Below are positions 1 to 9,173 of a stretch of DNA of 64,000 nucleotides, piece after piece. Source of the DNA: an uncultured Bacteroidales bacterium (GTDB taxonomy: Bacteria; Bacteroidota; Bacteroidia; Bacteroidales; UBA932). The translations under genes and the position numbers were made by a program. The stretch is from positions 113,367 through 177,366 of the forward strand of contig ONWU01000003.1 in NCBI GenBank assembly GCA_900321655.1. The letters are read 5' to 3'. The notes under the pieces are model-generated. The model had not been told where the DNA came from, made no database searches, and saw nothing but the letters and a program-made list of their open reading frames with translations. Numbering within the stretch: the first letter of the stretch is position 1; every line of letters begins with the position of its first letter.

Positions 1-30
1 TTACCTGTTCCGATGCCATAAAGATGAAGG

Positions 31-1839
31 CTACAGCTTGATATAAAGGGTCATCTCCTCATCGAAATTGCGGATGAAGAGGCGGTAGGTGCCGGAGGGA
101 TATTGTATGACAGCACGGTATTCGTTGGTCTCCCGGGTCCAGCGGGTAACCAGGGAATAGAACAGACCGTCGATTCTCTCGGATTTGCCCCTGGACTGAC
201 TGGTGGCCAGAAGCCTGTCCTTGTCAACGGACCAAATCTCCCAGTAAATATCCTTGACTCCACGAAGATACAGGTAAGGAATCTTGTTCAAGTGCGGATT
301 GTCTTCATCTCCCAGCATATAGTCAAGAGACAGCAGCTCCGATATCTTCTTCCCAGGATGGAATTCCAGATAGGCATTGGCCGATTGCTGGACGGGGATC
401 CACTCTCCGTCCACCAGCTGTGCCAGCTTCAGGCAGTCTCCCTCCTCTATTTCGCAGGTGATGTGGCAGGTAAGCTCCGGGATATATGGATTCCTGGTGC
501 TCACCAGCACCGGTTCTCCCGTTGTGGCCTCTTTGAACCTACCCTCCCGGTCAAACAGCACAAATCCCATCTGCGCCTCCGTCTCTTCAGAAGAATAGGC
601 CGTGAGCTCCCGACCGCCCACCGGGAAGGACTTGCTCCGGAAATCCCAGGGAAAAGCAACCAGTTCGTCATCCGTGAATTGGGGAACCGTTTCCCCTCCC
701 TGGTCCGGGAAGATATGGGTTATCATACCTGGCCATAGGGTAAAATCGGTAACGGCATGCGGGTCCAAATCCACAGAAGGCTTAAGCAGATAGAAATCAT
801 TTCCAAACCCGCTCCAACCATAATTGATGCTGAAATAATGACCTTTATAACCATCCACAACAAAAGCGTGACCTTCCCAATCCTTATCATAGCCAAAATA
901 GAATATCGGGCGGGCGAGGTTGATTTCGTCCCGTATCATTTGTTCCCAGACTTCCATTGAGTAGTAATCCGCTTCAGACAACCTCATCTGCTTGTCATAG
1001 CCGAAGTATTGTGTCAGACGAAAAGGACAATCCCCTGCTGCACCCGAGCCCCAGGGACTAAAATCCATCTCGCTCATGATGGCCAGGTCGTACAGGAGTT
1101 GTGCCACCTGGTCTGCCTGTTCCTGGGTATATTGCCCCGGCTCATAGACGAGCGGCATCTGGCTCCAGTCGTAGACGTGGCCCAGTGCGTGTCCTTCTAT
1201 CTCCCTTCGGCCGCTATACCAATAATAGCCGGGCAGCGTGCCAGTCCCTTTTTCCGGCCACTGGTGGTACCGCATAACGATGGCCATGGCCGTAGCCACA
1301 CAGCCGGCATGGCACTCCTTCCCGTCAAGAGTAGGAACCAAGGCATTCCAGGGAAGGCCGGTTTGGTCCCAGCGCGCTGTTTCCAGCAGCACTTCTTCTT
1401 CATCATTGGTTTGCACAGACTGCCATTGCGCCCGCGTATCGGCCGATGCCTCCAAATGATGCTTTCGGGCATAGTCGATCATAGAAGCGTGCCAGTCCAA
1501 CATATACAGCAGGTTACAGGGCAATATGTCCTGAGGAAGCCGGTCCGTCAGGGAATAGCCGATAATCGGCAGCGATACATCGTCGGCCGCTACCACGGCA
1601 TAACCGCCTCCATCCCGTTCAAAGAGGTAAAGCGCCGGTTCCTGTGTCTCACCCTTGGTCTGGGCCTGAGGCCAGGTACCTCTCAGGCGAAGGGGGGTGC
1701 CGGAGGCCTTGGTTGCGGGAGATTCGGCCGAAAGAAAACGTTCCGCCACCGCAGCGGCCTTCTGCGGGGGTACTTTATCGGCCCGGAGAGGGACCGATAG
1801 GGCAAACAGGAAAATGCAGGCCGGGACAAATCTTCTCAT
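31..1839 (-). CDS. C10 family (streptopain-like) cysteine protease, secreted
   Basis: A 602-residue secreted protease precursor. Residues 1-20 form a signal peptide (hydrophobic stretch ending LRA). Residues 20-125 look like the Spi-type propeptide, with the motif GGGYAVVAADD near 77-87 that is typical of C10 zymogens. The catalytic cysteine is C180 in ECHAGCVATAMA and the catalytic histidine is H324 in EGHAFVVDGY, followed by INYGWSG. About 250 residues after the peptidase domain match no family I recognise and may be an adhesion or substrate-binding part. The start overlaps the stop of the upstream BACON lipoprotein by 4 bp, so the two are probably translated together. C10 proteases of Bacteroides are often paired with a small inhibitor gene; here the partner is a larger lipoprotein instead. 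The family call is secure and the substrate unknown. Confidence 0.9.
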   Translation of the reverse strand: MRRFVPACIFLFALSVPLRADKVPPQKAAAVAERFLSAESPATKASGTPLRLRGTWPQAQTKGETQEPALYLFERDGGGYAVVAADDVSLPIIGYSLTDRLPQDILPCNLLYMLDWHASMIDYARKHHLEASADTRAQWQSVQTNDEEEVLLETARWDQTGLPWNALVPTLDGKECHAGCVATAMAIVMRYHQWPEKGTGTLPGYYWYSGRREIEGHALGHVYDWSQMPLVYEPGQYTQEQADQVAQLLYDLAIMSEMDFSPWGSGAAGDCPFRLTQYFGYDKQMRLSEADYYSMEVWEQMIRDEINLARPIFYFGYDKDWEGHAFVVDGYKGHYFSINYGWSGFGNDFYLLKPSVDLDPHAVTDFTLWPGMITHIFPDQGGETVPQFTDDELVAFPWDFRSKSFPVGGRELTAYSSEETEAQMGFVLFDREGRFKEATTGEPVLVSTRNPYIPELTCHITCEIEEGDCLKLAQLVDGEWIPVQQSANAYLEFHPGKKISELLSLDYMLGDEDNPHLNKIPYLYLRGVKDIYWEIWSVDKDRLLATSQSRGKSERIDGLFYSLVTRWTRETNEYRAVIQYPSGTYRLFIRNFDEEMTLYIKL

Positions 1840-3011
1840 TGGGCTACCTCCTTCTTAACTATTCTGCTGAAATCAATCACCATTCCGTCTTCCAGCTCGG
1901 AAATACGGATAGGAGCCACAGGGTCTCCTTCTATCACAACCGTATGCTGGCCCGCTTCCGGGAAAAGGTGGACAAGGTCCGGAGCATACGGCTCAAAACT
2001 GCCGTCTCCCCAGAAAATGAGAACTCCTTCTCCGGGCTCCTTGAGCCAGGGGGCCGTCACTTCCTGCCGGGAAGTCGTAAAGGAGAATCCGGGCTGGTAC
2101 TGCTGCCTTACGTGCAGGGCTTCCGAGAGCCCGTATTCTTCGTTTTGAAACACCAGATCCATTTCACGGGTTTCCCCGGTCCCGTTGGGCGCGGCTGCAA
2201 AGTAATACGTATGGGTAGAGATCATCTTGGTCTTTACCTCTTCCACCCAGTCACAGGAAGCGGGCTGTATCTGTATCTGCACATCCAGGTTGCTGGAAAT
2301 CTGCACCTGGAAGTTGCCTCCTGCGGTGGGAACCTCCACCTCCCGGGAACTGATGATCAGCGCCGGGCTCTCCCCTGCCTGATAGACCGTAACGGTCTCA
2401 TTCCCCAGGGAGCTGTTCACCGTCAGAGCAGCCTGACGGGGCTCCAGATTTGTATTGGGATCGGCCTCGATGGTAATCTTATGGGATGTCAGTCCCTTTG
2501 TCTGTACTTTGTGCAGCCATTGGGAGGCATCATCCGGGATGGATACGGTAAAATCTACATTGGTTTTCACTTCAATGGCAAACTCTCCGCCTTCCTCCGG
2601 CAATTCCACACGCCCGGGAGACAGCAGAAGGGCGTCCTTCTGCTTTTGCGTTACCACGATCCTGCGCTGCAGATCCTCGCAGCGCAGCAGAATCACGGCC
2701 GAACGTTCGTCGTAATCTCCATTCTCTTTGACAGTGACTTTCAACGTATAGGTGCCTTTCCCGCCCTTTTCAGAGGAAAGGGAACACCATCCCCGGGCCC
2801 GGTCATTGACAAACAAGGCCGTCCAGTTCCTGTTGGTTTTCATTGACAGGGAGGCCGATCCCGCCAGGGAGGTAAACACCATGGAGATCTGTGTCCCGTC
2901 TTCGGTAATCTCCGTACCCTGGGCAGGGTTGGGGCCTGGCGTTACCTCCAGCTCCGGCTGGCAGGCCGCCAGCGCGATGAGGGCACAAATAAAGAGGATC
3001 CGTTTTTTCAT
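1836..3011 (-). CDS. BACON-domain surface lipoprotein
   Basis: A 391-residue lipoprotein. The signal ends in the lipobox LAAC with the lipidated Cys at residue 17. About three BACON-like beta-sandwich repeats follow (roughly 35-130, 130-215 and 215-305), recognisable by the pattern of an aromatic residue in a W-x-polar context, a glycine turn and a terminal VxVxQ strand (IVVTQKQ, VTVYQAG, LHVRQQY). BACON repeats are mostly spacers or mucin/carbohydrate-linked modules of Bacteroidota surface proteins. The final 85 residues are not assigned. Its stop overlaps the start of the C10 protease, so it may anchor, chaperone or present that protease at the cell surface; this is inference from position only. 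Confidence 0.8.
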   Translation of the reverse strand: MKKRILFICALIALAACQPELEVTPGPNPAQGTEITEDGTQISMVFTSLAGSASLSMKTNRNWTALFVNDRARGWCSLSSEKGGKGTYTLKVTVKENGDYDERSAVILLRCEDLQRRIVVTQKQKDALLLSPGRVELPEEGGEFAIEVKTNVDFTVSIPDDASQWLHKVQTKGLTSHKITIEADPNTNLEPRQAALTVNSSLGNETVTVYQAGESPALIISSREVEVPTAGGNFQVQISSNLDVQIQIQPASCDWVEEVKTKMISTHTYYFAAAPNGTGETREMDLVFQNEEYGLSEALHVRQQYQPGFSFTTSRQEVTAPWLKEPGEGVLIFWGDGSFEPYAPDLVHLFPEAGQHTVVIEGDPVAPIRISELEDGMVIDFSRIVKKEVAQ

Positions 3012-3039
3012 TCTTCGACAGTTTGTAAATTACCTGTTT

Positions 3040-5856
3040 TCAGTCATTGTAGAAGAGATTGGCTGCCTCCAGACTGTAAGGGAAGGCCGGCTGGTCCGTA
3101 AGGATGCTGGCTTTTCTCAGATACTTGTTCAGGGCCGGGCGGAACTTGGGATGGGCGCAGTTGTCAATGATGCAGCGGGCGCGTTCTATCACATCCAGGC
3201 CACGTAAATCGGCCACTCCCTGCTCTGTCACAATCACCTGCACCGTTTTGTTGGTGTGGTCCACGTGGCTGGCAATGGGGACTATGCAGGAAATCTGTCC
3301 GTTTTTGGCCGTAGACTTGGTGATGAACACCGACAGGCCGCTGTTCTGGCAAAAATCACCGCTGCCGCCCACTCCGTTCATAAGAATACTGCCATCCACA
3401 TAGCTGGAATTGGTGTTTCCGTACAGGTCGGCCTCGATGATGGTGTTGATGGCAATCACATTCAGGCGGCGGATCACTTCCGGGCTGTTGCTGATTTCCA
3501 TCGGCCGCAGGACAATCTTGTCCTTCAGTCTGTCCACCTTCTTCAGGAAGGCTTCCATCTTCCTAGGAGACATAGTGATGGCGGTGGCCGATGCAGCATC
3601 CACCTTTCCGCTCTCGATCAGGTCCACGAGAGAATCCTGCATTACCTCGGAATAGACGGTAAGATGCTCGAAACTGGACTTTTTAAGCCCGGCAAGCACC
3701 GCATTGGAGACGGCACCGATACCGGCCTGGATCGGCGGCAGAGGGTTGCAGAGTCTTCCGGCATCCACTTCCTGTTCCAGGAAATGGATGAGGTTCTCGC
3801 TCATTCTGTCGTAGTCTTCGTCTCCCACCGCATCGGCAATGCCGCAATCGGGAATATCGCTGTGCACGATGGCAACGATCTTGTCCGGGTCGCAGGGAAT
3901 ATAGGGAGTACCCACCCGGTCGCTCACCTTGGTGATGGGAATGGGCTGGGTGTTGGGGGCCAGTTCCGGCGAATAGATGTCGTGGATGCCCCGGATGTTC
4001 TCAGGAACGGAAGTATTGATTTCCACAATCACCTTCTTGGCGCAGGCTACATAAGTCTCGGATGCGCCCACGGAGGTGGTGGGAATGATGTTTCCCTGCT
4101 CGTCGATGGAGCTGGCTTCGATGAGGGCCACATCGATGGGGTTCAGATATCCGCTGCGCACCCATTTGGGCATCAGGCTCAGAGGCATATCTACGTATTT
4201 CACCTTTCCTTCGTTGATGGCTTTCCTTAAATCGGCATTGGTCTGATAAGGCATACGGCACTTCAGCACGCCGGAACGGGTAAGGAGGCCGTCAAAATCG
4301 TCTCCCAGCGAAGCGCCGGAATAGACGGTCAGGTCCAGTTTTTCCCCCTTCTTGGCCTTCATAGAGAGCGCCTTCGCCACTTTCTTGGGATAACCGGAAA
4401 GGGTGAAGCCGGACACTCCCAGGGTCATTCCCGGCTCAATGTAGCTGGATGCCTCCCGGGAAGAGCGGATCTTCTGGCGCAGAGCTTTCAGTTTGATGCG
4501 GTTCTCAAAGGAGTCCGTAACATTGGAGTTAGCGTCCACAAAATCGGGCTCCGGGATGCCGTAATACCGCTTGTATTCTACGGGAGCGTGTCCCCTGCTT
4601 TCCATTTTCTTGAGAAGCGTCACCGGAATGCCCAGTTTATCCATCGCGGCGGCCACCGCATCGGCATATTTGGAGGTTTCGAAGTTCTGGAGGAAGGTAA
4701 TGGAGAATTCATCCCCTACTTCCACCATCGTGATCATGGGAATGCGGCGGATGGCCGATGTCCAGCAGAGGTCCTCGATCTCATTGAGATATCCGTGGTC
4801 TGCCAGACGGCCTATGTAGCTGAAAACGTAGGTTCCGATGAAGATGGAATAATTCTTTGCATAAAAAGACAGCCGCTCGCGGAAATCCGAATACTTCTCG
4901 GCCTCCTGGGTGATGGCGTTGTAGGCATTGAGGGTGCTTTTCAGCTGGTCCGGGCTGATGAGTTCCTTCAAGTCGGCCCTGAGCTGGGCCCCCAGCTCTT
5001 TCTCACTTTGTTTCAGCTGCTCCGGAAGGACAGACTGGAAGGCGAAGGTCCAGCCGTTGCGGTGGGTGTTCTCCAAGCCTACGGCCGTACGGCAGTTCAC
5101 CGGAAGGGCGGCTGTAATCTGCTTCTCGTTGTCCGGGTACATCTCCTGCAGTACGCGGGCCATGATGGCTTGGAAGGCCGATGCCGGGGAATGGCCGTTT
5201 TCCTTGCAGAAGGCCATGAACTCAGCGCTTTTGATTTTCAGATGATAACGCGTCATGCCGGCCCCCTCGTAGATGAATTCATCGTCCTTGGACTTGTCTA
5301 CCGCAAGGGTTTCGGGCATGTAGAAGATGTCCTCGTCCCGGGGCGCGGGTTTGGGGACAAAGCCGGGAGTCACTTCATACTGATGGTCTCCCAGGTCTTC
5401 AAACATTCCTTCCCGCACAGTGCCGTCATTGAGCCATATACCGGTGGAATCGTACTCCTTTCCGTTCTTGAAGGTGAAGTAATAATACATCAGCGTATCG
5501 TAGAAACGATTGCGGCCCACTCCGTCCGTAAGTCCGTGGAAGTAGGAAATCCAGATCTTGTTTTCTATGTAGGAGATACTGAACATACGCCCGCCGGCGA
5601 ATGCGCCGCCGATATTGGCCGGACCGTACATCTCCACGGCCCTGAAAGGTGTATCAGCTTCCTTGTAACGGATATCGGCCCCGTCGATATCCAGGACAAA
5701 ATTGATCCAGGGATGGACTTTGACCGCTTCATCTATGGCCTTCTGCAGGATTTCTCCGTTGACATTCTCGTTAAGCTGGATATACTGCGTATTACCGGCA
5801 TCCAGGAAGTAAAAATACAACCAGGCACAGTAGCGGATAGGAGTTTGTGTCGTCAT
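3040..5856 (-). CDS. Fusion of condensation/alcohol-acyltransferase-like domain with acetyl-CoA hydrolase/CoA-transferase
   Basis: A 938-residue two-domain protein. Residues 1 to about 430 resemble the CAT/condensation superfamily (alcohol acetyltransferase, PapA-like): H107-G-L-T-D111-G112 fits the HxxxDG active-site motif. Residues from about 455 to the end form a complete class I CoA-transferase of the acetyl-CoA hydrolase/succinyl-CoA:acetate type, with GVSGFTLSGYPKKV near the start, the region IIEADLYGNTNSSYVDG containing the expected acceptor glutamate, and the loop NGVGGSGDF. CoA-transferases of this family normally stand alone at about 500 residues. The fusion suggests the CoA-transferase makes or consumes an acyl-CoA handled by the first domain. 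The gene sits 28 bp upstream of the BACON lipoprotein and 35 bp downstream of a phosphoesterase on the same strand. Reading is open throughout, so a frameshift artefact is unlikely. Confidence 0.8.
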   Translation of the reverse strand: MTTQTPIRYCAWLYFYFLDAGNTQYIQLNENVNGEILQKAIDEAVKVHPWINFVLDIDGADIRYKEADTPFRAVEMYGPANIGGAFAGGRMFSISYIENKIWISYFHGLTDGVGRNRFYDTLMYYYFTFKNGKEYDSTGIWLNDGTVREGMFEDLGDHQYEVTPGFVPKPAPRDEDIFYMPETLAVDKSKDDEFIYEGAGMTRYHLKIKSAEFMAFCKENGHSPASAFQAIMARVLQEMYPDNEKQITAALPVNCRTAVGLENTHRNGWTFAFQSVLPEQLKQSEKELGAQLRADLKELISPDQLKSTLNAYNAITQEAEKYSDFRERLSFYAKNYSIFIGTYVFSYIGRLADHGYLNEIEDLCWTSAIRRIPMITMVEVGDEFSITFLQNFETSKYADAVAAAMDKLGIPVTLLKKMESRGHAPVEYKRYYGIPEPDFVDANSNVTDSFENRIKLKALRQKIRSSREASSYIEPGMTLGVSGFTLSGYPKKVAKALSMKAKKGEKLDLTVYSGASLGDDFDGLLTRSGVLKCRMPYQTNADLRKAINEGKVKYVDMPLSLMPKWVRSGYLNPIDVALIEASSIDEQGNIIPTTSVGASETYVACAKKVIVEINTSVPENIRGIHDIYSPELAPNTQPIPITKVSDRVGTPYIPCDPDKIVAIVHSDIPDCGIADAVGDEDYDRMSENLIHFLEQEVDAGRLCNPLPPIQAGIGAVSNAVLAGLKKSSFEHLTVYSEVMQDSLVDLIESGKVDAASATAITMSPRKMEAFLKKVDRLKDKIVLRPMEISNSPEVIRRLNVIAINTIIEADLYGNTNSSYVDGSILMNGVGGSGDFCQNSGLSVFITKSTAKNGQISCIVPIASHVDHTNKTVQVIVTEQGVADLRGLDVIERARCIIDNCAHPKFRPALNKYLRKASILTDQPAFPYSLEAANLFYND

Positions 5857-5891
5857 GGTCTAAGAATTAGAATGTTCTATTTGTTTTAGTA

Positions 5892-7025
5892 TTATTTGTT
5901 TTCATTATTGTCAACCATATCGTCTTCGGGGACATGGAGGGTTTCAGGCTTACCGGATACAAGGTGCAGTACCAGATATTCCGAGCGGGTACCCACCCGG
6001 ATCTTCGGCCCCCAGATGCCCAGGCCGGAGCTGATGTAATAGCGCGTATTTCCCCGCCGGTGATGTCCCCAGGATTTTTCGAACAGGGCATCCGTAACCC
6101 AGGAAAGCGGCCATACCTGCCCGCGGTGCGTGTGTCCGCTGAACTGGAAATCCACTCCTGCCTCCTCCGCCTCTTCCAGGTGATAGGGCTGGTGGTCCAG
6201 AAGGATGGTAAAGCCGTCGGCCCCGTCAAAAAGCTCGGAAAGAGGTTTGCGGGAGCGGTTGCTGCGGTCGTCCCGGCCGATGAGGGTGAGCCCCTCAAAA
6301 TGGGCCACAGAGTCTCTCAGAAGGGTAATCCCGGCATCGGTAAAGAATTTTTCAGACTCGGGTTCACTGCCGATATATTCGTGATTGCCAAGAACCGTAT
6401 AGATTGGAACGCCGATGCGGGCGAATTCTGCAGCGTAATTGCCTTCCACCAGGGGCCGGAGCTGGATATCCACGATATCTCCCCCGAAAAGCACCAGATC
6501 CGGCTTTTCGGCATTGATGAGGTTTACCCATCGGGACAGTTCCTCCCGGCGGTTGCTGTATCCCAGGTGCAGATCGCTGGCCAGAACAACCGTAAGGGGC
6601 CTTGGAAGGGATTTTTCCGTCTGAATAGTCAGCTCCTCGCGGTACTTGTGCCGGTAGTGGATTCCGCCGGAAACAAGGATGGCGGCCACCACTGCGAAGA
6701 TGCCGGCCATCAGATAACCGTTATCGGAGAGCCATTCCCTGGGGATGAGCCGGACCAGTACGCCGATATCCAGCAGGAGAAAGGCCACAAGCAGGTACAG
6801 ATAGGCAATCATCCAGGGATGGCCGATTTCGTACAGGGCGGTGATGGTGGAGAGGGAGGCCCGGTTGCGGAACGCCATACTGGCAAAAGCCGCCACCATC
6901 CAAAGGAGAAAAAGCAGGGAAACGGCCAGTTTGGGAATCCATCCTCCGGGTGTAAGGCACCACAGATGCCAAGTCACAAACGTAACCGTAATCAGAAACA
7001 GCAGCAGTATGCCCATAAGAAACAT
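5892..7025 (-). CDS. Membrane-anchored metallophosphoesterase
   Basis: A calcineurin-like phosphoesterase with about four N-terminal membrane segments within the first 135 residues and a catalytic domain after that. The metal-binding signature is complete: SDLHLG (DxH), GGDIVD (GDxxD), LGNHEY (GNHE), LLDHQP and SGHTHRGQ (GHTH). Proteins of this layout (YaeI/YkuE-like) are often annotated as UDP-2,3-diacylglucosamine or phospholipid phosphoesterases, but the substrate is not shown here. I start at the ATG at 7025; the ATG at 7016 is equally possible because a -7 box (7030-7037) lies immediately upstream. A longer open frame to 7223 crosses the divergent gene's promoter and is not credible. Confidence 0.85.
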   Translation of the reverse strand: MFLMGILLLFLITVTFVTWHLWCLTPGGWIPKLAVSLLFLLWMVAAFASMAFRNRASLSTITALYEIGHPWMIAYLYLLVAFLLLDIGVLVRLIPREWLSDNGYLMAGIFAVVAAILVSGGIHYRHKYREELTIQTEKSLPRPLTVVLASDLHLGYSNRREELSRWVNLINAEKPDLVLFGGDIVDIQLRPLVEGNYAAEFARIGVPIYTVLGNHEYIGSEPESEKFFTDAGITLLRDSVAHFEGLTLIGRDDRSNRSRKPLSELFDGADGFTILLDHQPYHLEEAEEAGVDFQFSGHTHRGQVWPLSWVTDALFEKSWGHHRRGNTRYYISSGLGIWGPKIRVGTRSEYLVLHLVSGKPETLHVPEDDMVDNNENK

Positions 7026-7029
7026 CTTG

Positions 7030-7037
7030 CAAAGATA
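7030..7037 (-). promoter_or_regulatory. -7 box for the metallophosphoesterase
   Basis: TATCTTTG on the minus strand fits the Bacteroidota TAnnTTTG consensus. It ends only 4 bp before the ATG at 7025, so the transcript would be nearly leaderless or the true start is the ATG at 7016. No good TTTG -33 box is visible. Confidence 0.5.
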
Positions 7038-7067
7038 CAATAATTTAGGAGAACTAAGTTTTTTTCG

Positions 7068-7075
7068 TAATTTTG
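7068..7075 (+). promoter_or_regulatory. -7 box for the gene at 7099
   Basis: TAATTTTG fits TAnnTTTG and lies 23 bp before the ATG. A weak TTTA stands about 20 bp upstream. It is divergent to the box at 7030-7037, so both genes share a 70 bp regulatory gap. Confidence 0.5.
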
Positions 7076-7098
7076 TGTTTGTCAAAAACGCTTTCCTT

Positions 7099-7992
7099 AT
7101 GAAAAAAGTCTTTCTGGCTCTCCCCTTCCTTTTCTTCTCCCTGGTTTCCGGGGCCCAGACGCCCATTGCCCCGCCGGACTGGAGCACACCCAGCAAGGTG
7201 GCCCCGCTGTACTTCGGTCCCAATGCTTTCCCGGTACCGGAAACGCCGGACGGAAGGGTGAAAAAGGATATCTACATCGAACTGGCGGCAGATGCCTATT
7301 GCGGAAAGTTGGGCGGAAAGGACAACACAGAAGACGTTTTCGTACGTTTGAGCGTTCCGCTATGGTCCCGGCGGGTATCCCTGGAACTGTGGGCCCCGCT
7401 GGTGGAGCACTGGAACTTTTCCCGGGAAACAGCCTTGTTCCGGCGCCTGCCGGATGCCCTGGAGAAGCAGCAATGGAAGGGGTTCGATATGGGAGATATA
7501 TACCTGGCCACCAATCTGCAGGCTCTCGTGGGCCGTCCCAATTCCTTCCGTCCGGATATCCTGGTAAGGGCCGTTCTGAAGACGGCATCGGGCAATACTT
7601 TCGGCCAGGCCCGTTATTACGATGCGGCGGGTTATTTCTTCGACGCCACCTTCGCCTGGAGCCGGGTATGGGAGGGCTCTTTTGTCCGGGAACTGCGGGC
7701 GGCCTTAAACGGAGGATTCCTGTGCTGGCAAACCGGTACCGGAAAGCAGAATGACGCCTTCCAGTATGGTCTCACGGCCCTTTTGGACACGCGGGCCTTT
7801 TCTTTTACGGCCGACTGGGGCGGTTATGTGGGCTGGGAAAAGGACGGGGATGCTCCCCGCCGCGTCCGCCTGCGCCTGGATGGCCATATCGGCCGATGGC
7901 AGCCCTTCGTCCAATATACCCTGGGAACCCATCATTATCCTTTCCAGGGGGTACGTCTGGGCATTGCCTGCCGCTTTGGCATCGGCCTATAG
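7099..7992 (+). CDS. Secreted, probably outer-membrane beta-barrel protein of unknown function
   Basis: A 297-residue protein with a clear signal peptide (MKKVFLALPFLFFSLVSGAQ). The rest shows alternating hydrophobic/aromatic strands typical of Bacteroidota outer-membrane barrels (for example SVPLWSRRVSLELWAPLVEH, WGGYVGWEK and the closing strands WQPFVQYTLGTHHYPFQGVRLGIACRFGIGL). I recognise no family. The start is set by the signal peptide and by the -7 box at 7068; the open frame extends 86 codons further upstream but that part overlaps the promoter. It is followed after 38 bp by a GNAT-like gene that has its own -7 box, so it may be monocistronic. Confidence 0.7.
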   Translation: MKKVFLALPFLFFSLVSGAQTPIAPPDWSTPSKVAPLYFGPNAFPVPETPDGRVKKDIYIELAADAYCGKLGGKDNTEDVFVRLSVPLWSRRVSLELWAPLVEHWNFSRETALFRRLPDALEKQQWKGFDMGDIYLATNLQALVGRPNSFRPDILVRAVLKTASGNTFGQARYYDAAGYFFDATFAWSRVWEGSFVRELRAALNGGFLCWQTGTGKQNDAFQYGLTALLDTRAFSFTADWGGYVGWEKDGDAPRRVRLRLDGHIGRWQPFVQYTLGTHHYPFQGVRLGIACRFGIGL

Positions 7993-8002
7993 TTTTTTTT
8001 GC

Positions 8003-8010
8003 TATCTTTG
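8003..8010 (+). promoter_or_regulatory. -7 box for the GNAT-like gene at 8031
   Basis: TATCTTTG, 20 bp before the ATG. A TTTG at 7975-7978 could be the -33 box, but the 24 bp spacing is longer than the usual 19. Confidence 0.5.
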
Positions 8011-8030
8011 CAGGATAGATCTAATCTAAA

Positions 8031-9173
8031 ATGAAACCTACAACCTCCATTGTTCCTGTCCAGGGGAAGAAAATGCTGAAGGCATTCATCCGCTTCCCGC
8101 TGGACCTCTACAAAACCTGCGAGAACTGGGTTCCGCCGTTTGAAAGCGATGAATTCAATTCCCTGGGTCCCAAGAATCCCTCCCTGGAATTCTGTGAAAG
8201 AGAACTTTTCCTGGCTTTCCAGGGTAAGAAGATAGTGGGCCGCGTGGCGGCCATCATCAACCACCGCGCCAATGAAAAGTTCAACGAGAAAACCGTCCGC
8301 TTCGGCTGGATAGATTTCATCGAGGACTTCGACGTGGCCAAAGCCCTCATCAATACCGTTATGGTATGGGGTGCCAAACGCGGCGCCAACCTTATCAAGG
8401 GGCCCCTCGGCTTCACGGATATGGACCGCGAAGGCCTGCTGGTAGACGGTTTTGAGAACGAAAGCCCCTTCACGGTCATCTACAACTACCCTTATTATGT
8501 GGAATACCTGGAGCGGATGGGATTTAGCAAGGATGTGGACTGGACCCAGAGATACCTCACTTTCGACTCCGAGCTGCCGGCCATGTACAAGTATGCCGAC
8601 ATCATTGAAAGCCGTTTCGGCCTTCATATCTACAAAGCCGATACGCTTAAGCAGATGGCCCGCCGCGGCCGGGAGATGTTCCACGTGCTGAATGCCGCCT
8701 TCGCCCCCCTGTATGAATATACCAAACTTTCCGAAGAGCAGATTGACGGCTATGTGAAGCAATATGTGCCCGTCCTGAACAAAGACCTGGTGGCCTTTGT
8801 CGTGAACGAGAAGGACGAACTGGTTGCCTTTACCGTCACGATGCCCCACATCAGCGCCGGCGTCCGCAAGGCAAAGGGCCGCATCTTCCCCTTCGGCTGG
8901 ATGCACATCCTGCCCCAGCTCAACGCCAAAAAGAATCACATCACCGAAGGCCTCCTGATCGGCATCCTTCCGGAGTACCAGGCCAAAGGCGCCGCCCTCC
9001 TGATGACCAAGTACCTGCACGAAAATTACATCCGCCTGGGAATCAAGCGGATGTTAATGAACCCGCAGCTGGAAGAAAACTACAAGGTGCAGACGCTCTT
9101 CGAGCCCTACAACCCGCAGCCGTATCAACGTCGCCGCAGCTATGTAAAAGAGATCAAAGCAGAGGAGATTTAG
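8031..9173 (+). CDS. GNAT-like acyltransferase family protein (first of two paralogues)
   Basis: A 380-residue protein of a Bacteroidota family usually annotated as GNAT N-acetyltransferase-like. It shares with the gene at 24872 the blocks LYK..NWVPP, a GRxAAIIN-type strand, GPLGFTDMDREGLLVDGFE (in the paralogue GPLNFSDLEREGLLVEGFD) and a C-terminal stretch with E-x-Y-x2-KGA, which resembles the acyl-CoA-binding end of a GNAT fold. No substrate is known to me. The paralogue lies inside a fatty-acid kinase/PlsX operon, which hints at a lipid-linked role for both. The end overlaps the convergent ACP gene by 4 bp. Confidence 0.7.
   Translation: MKPTTSIVPVQGKKMLKAFIRFPLDLYKTCENWVPPFESDEFNSLGPKNPSLEFCERELFLAFQGKKIVGRVAAIINHRANEKFNEKTVRFGWIDFIEDFDVAKALINTVMVWGAKRGANLIKGPLGFTDMDREGLLVDGFENESPFTVIYNYPYYVEYLERMGFSKDVDWTQRYLTFDSELPAMYKYADIIESRFGLHIYKADTLKQMARRGREMFHVLNAAFAPLYEYTKLSEEQIDGYVKQYVPVLNKDLVAFVVNEKDELVAFTVTMPHISAGVRKAKGRIFPFGWMHILPQLNAKKNHITEGLLIGILPEYQAKGAALLMTKYLHENYIRLGIKRMLMNPQLEENYKVQTLFEPYNPQPYQRRRSYVKEIKAEEI

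Noticed and set aside
1-3. Possible stop codon of another minus-strand gene at the left edge
   Set aside because: Three bases give no evidence; the 30 bp before the protease stop show nothing definable.
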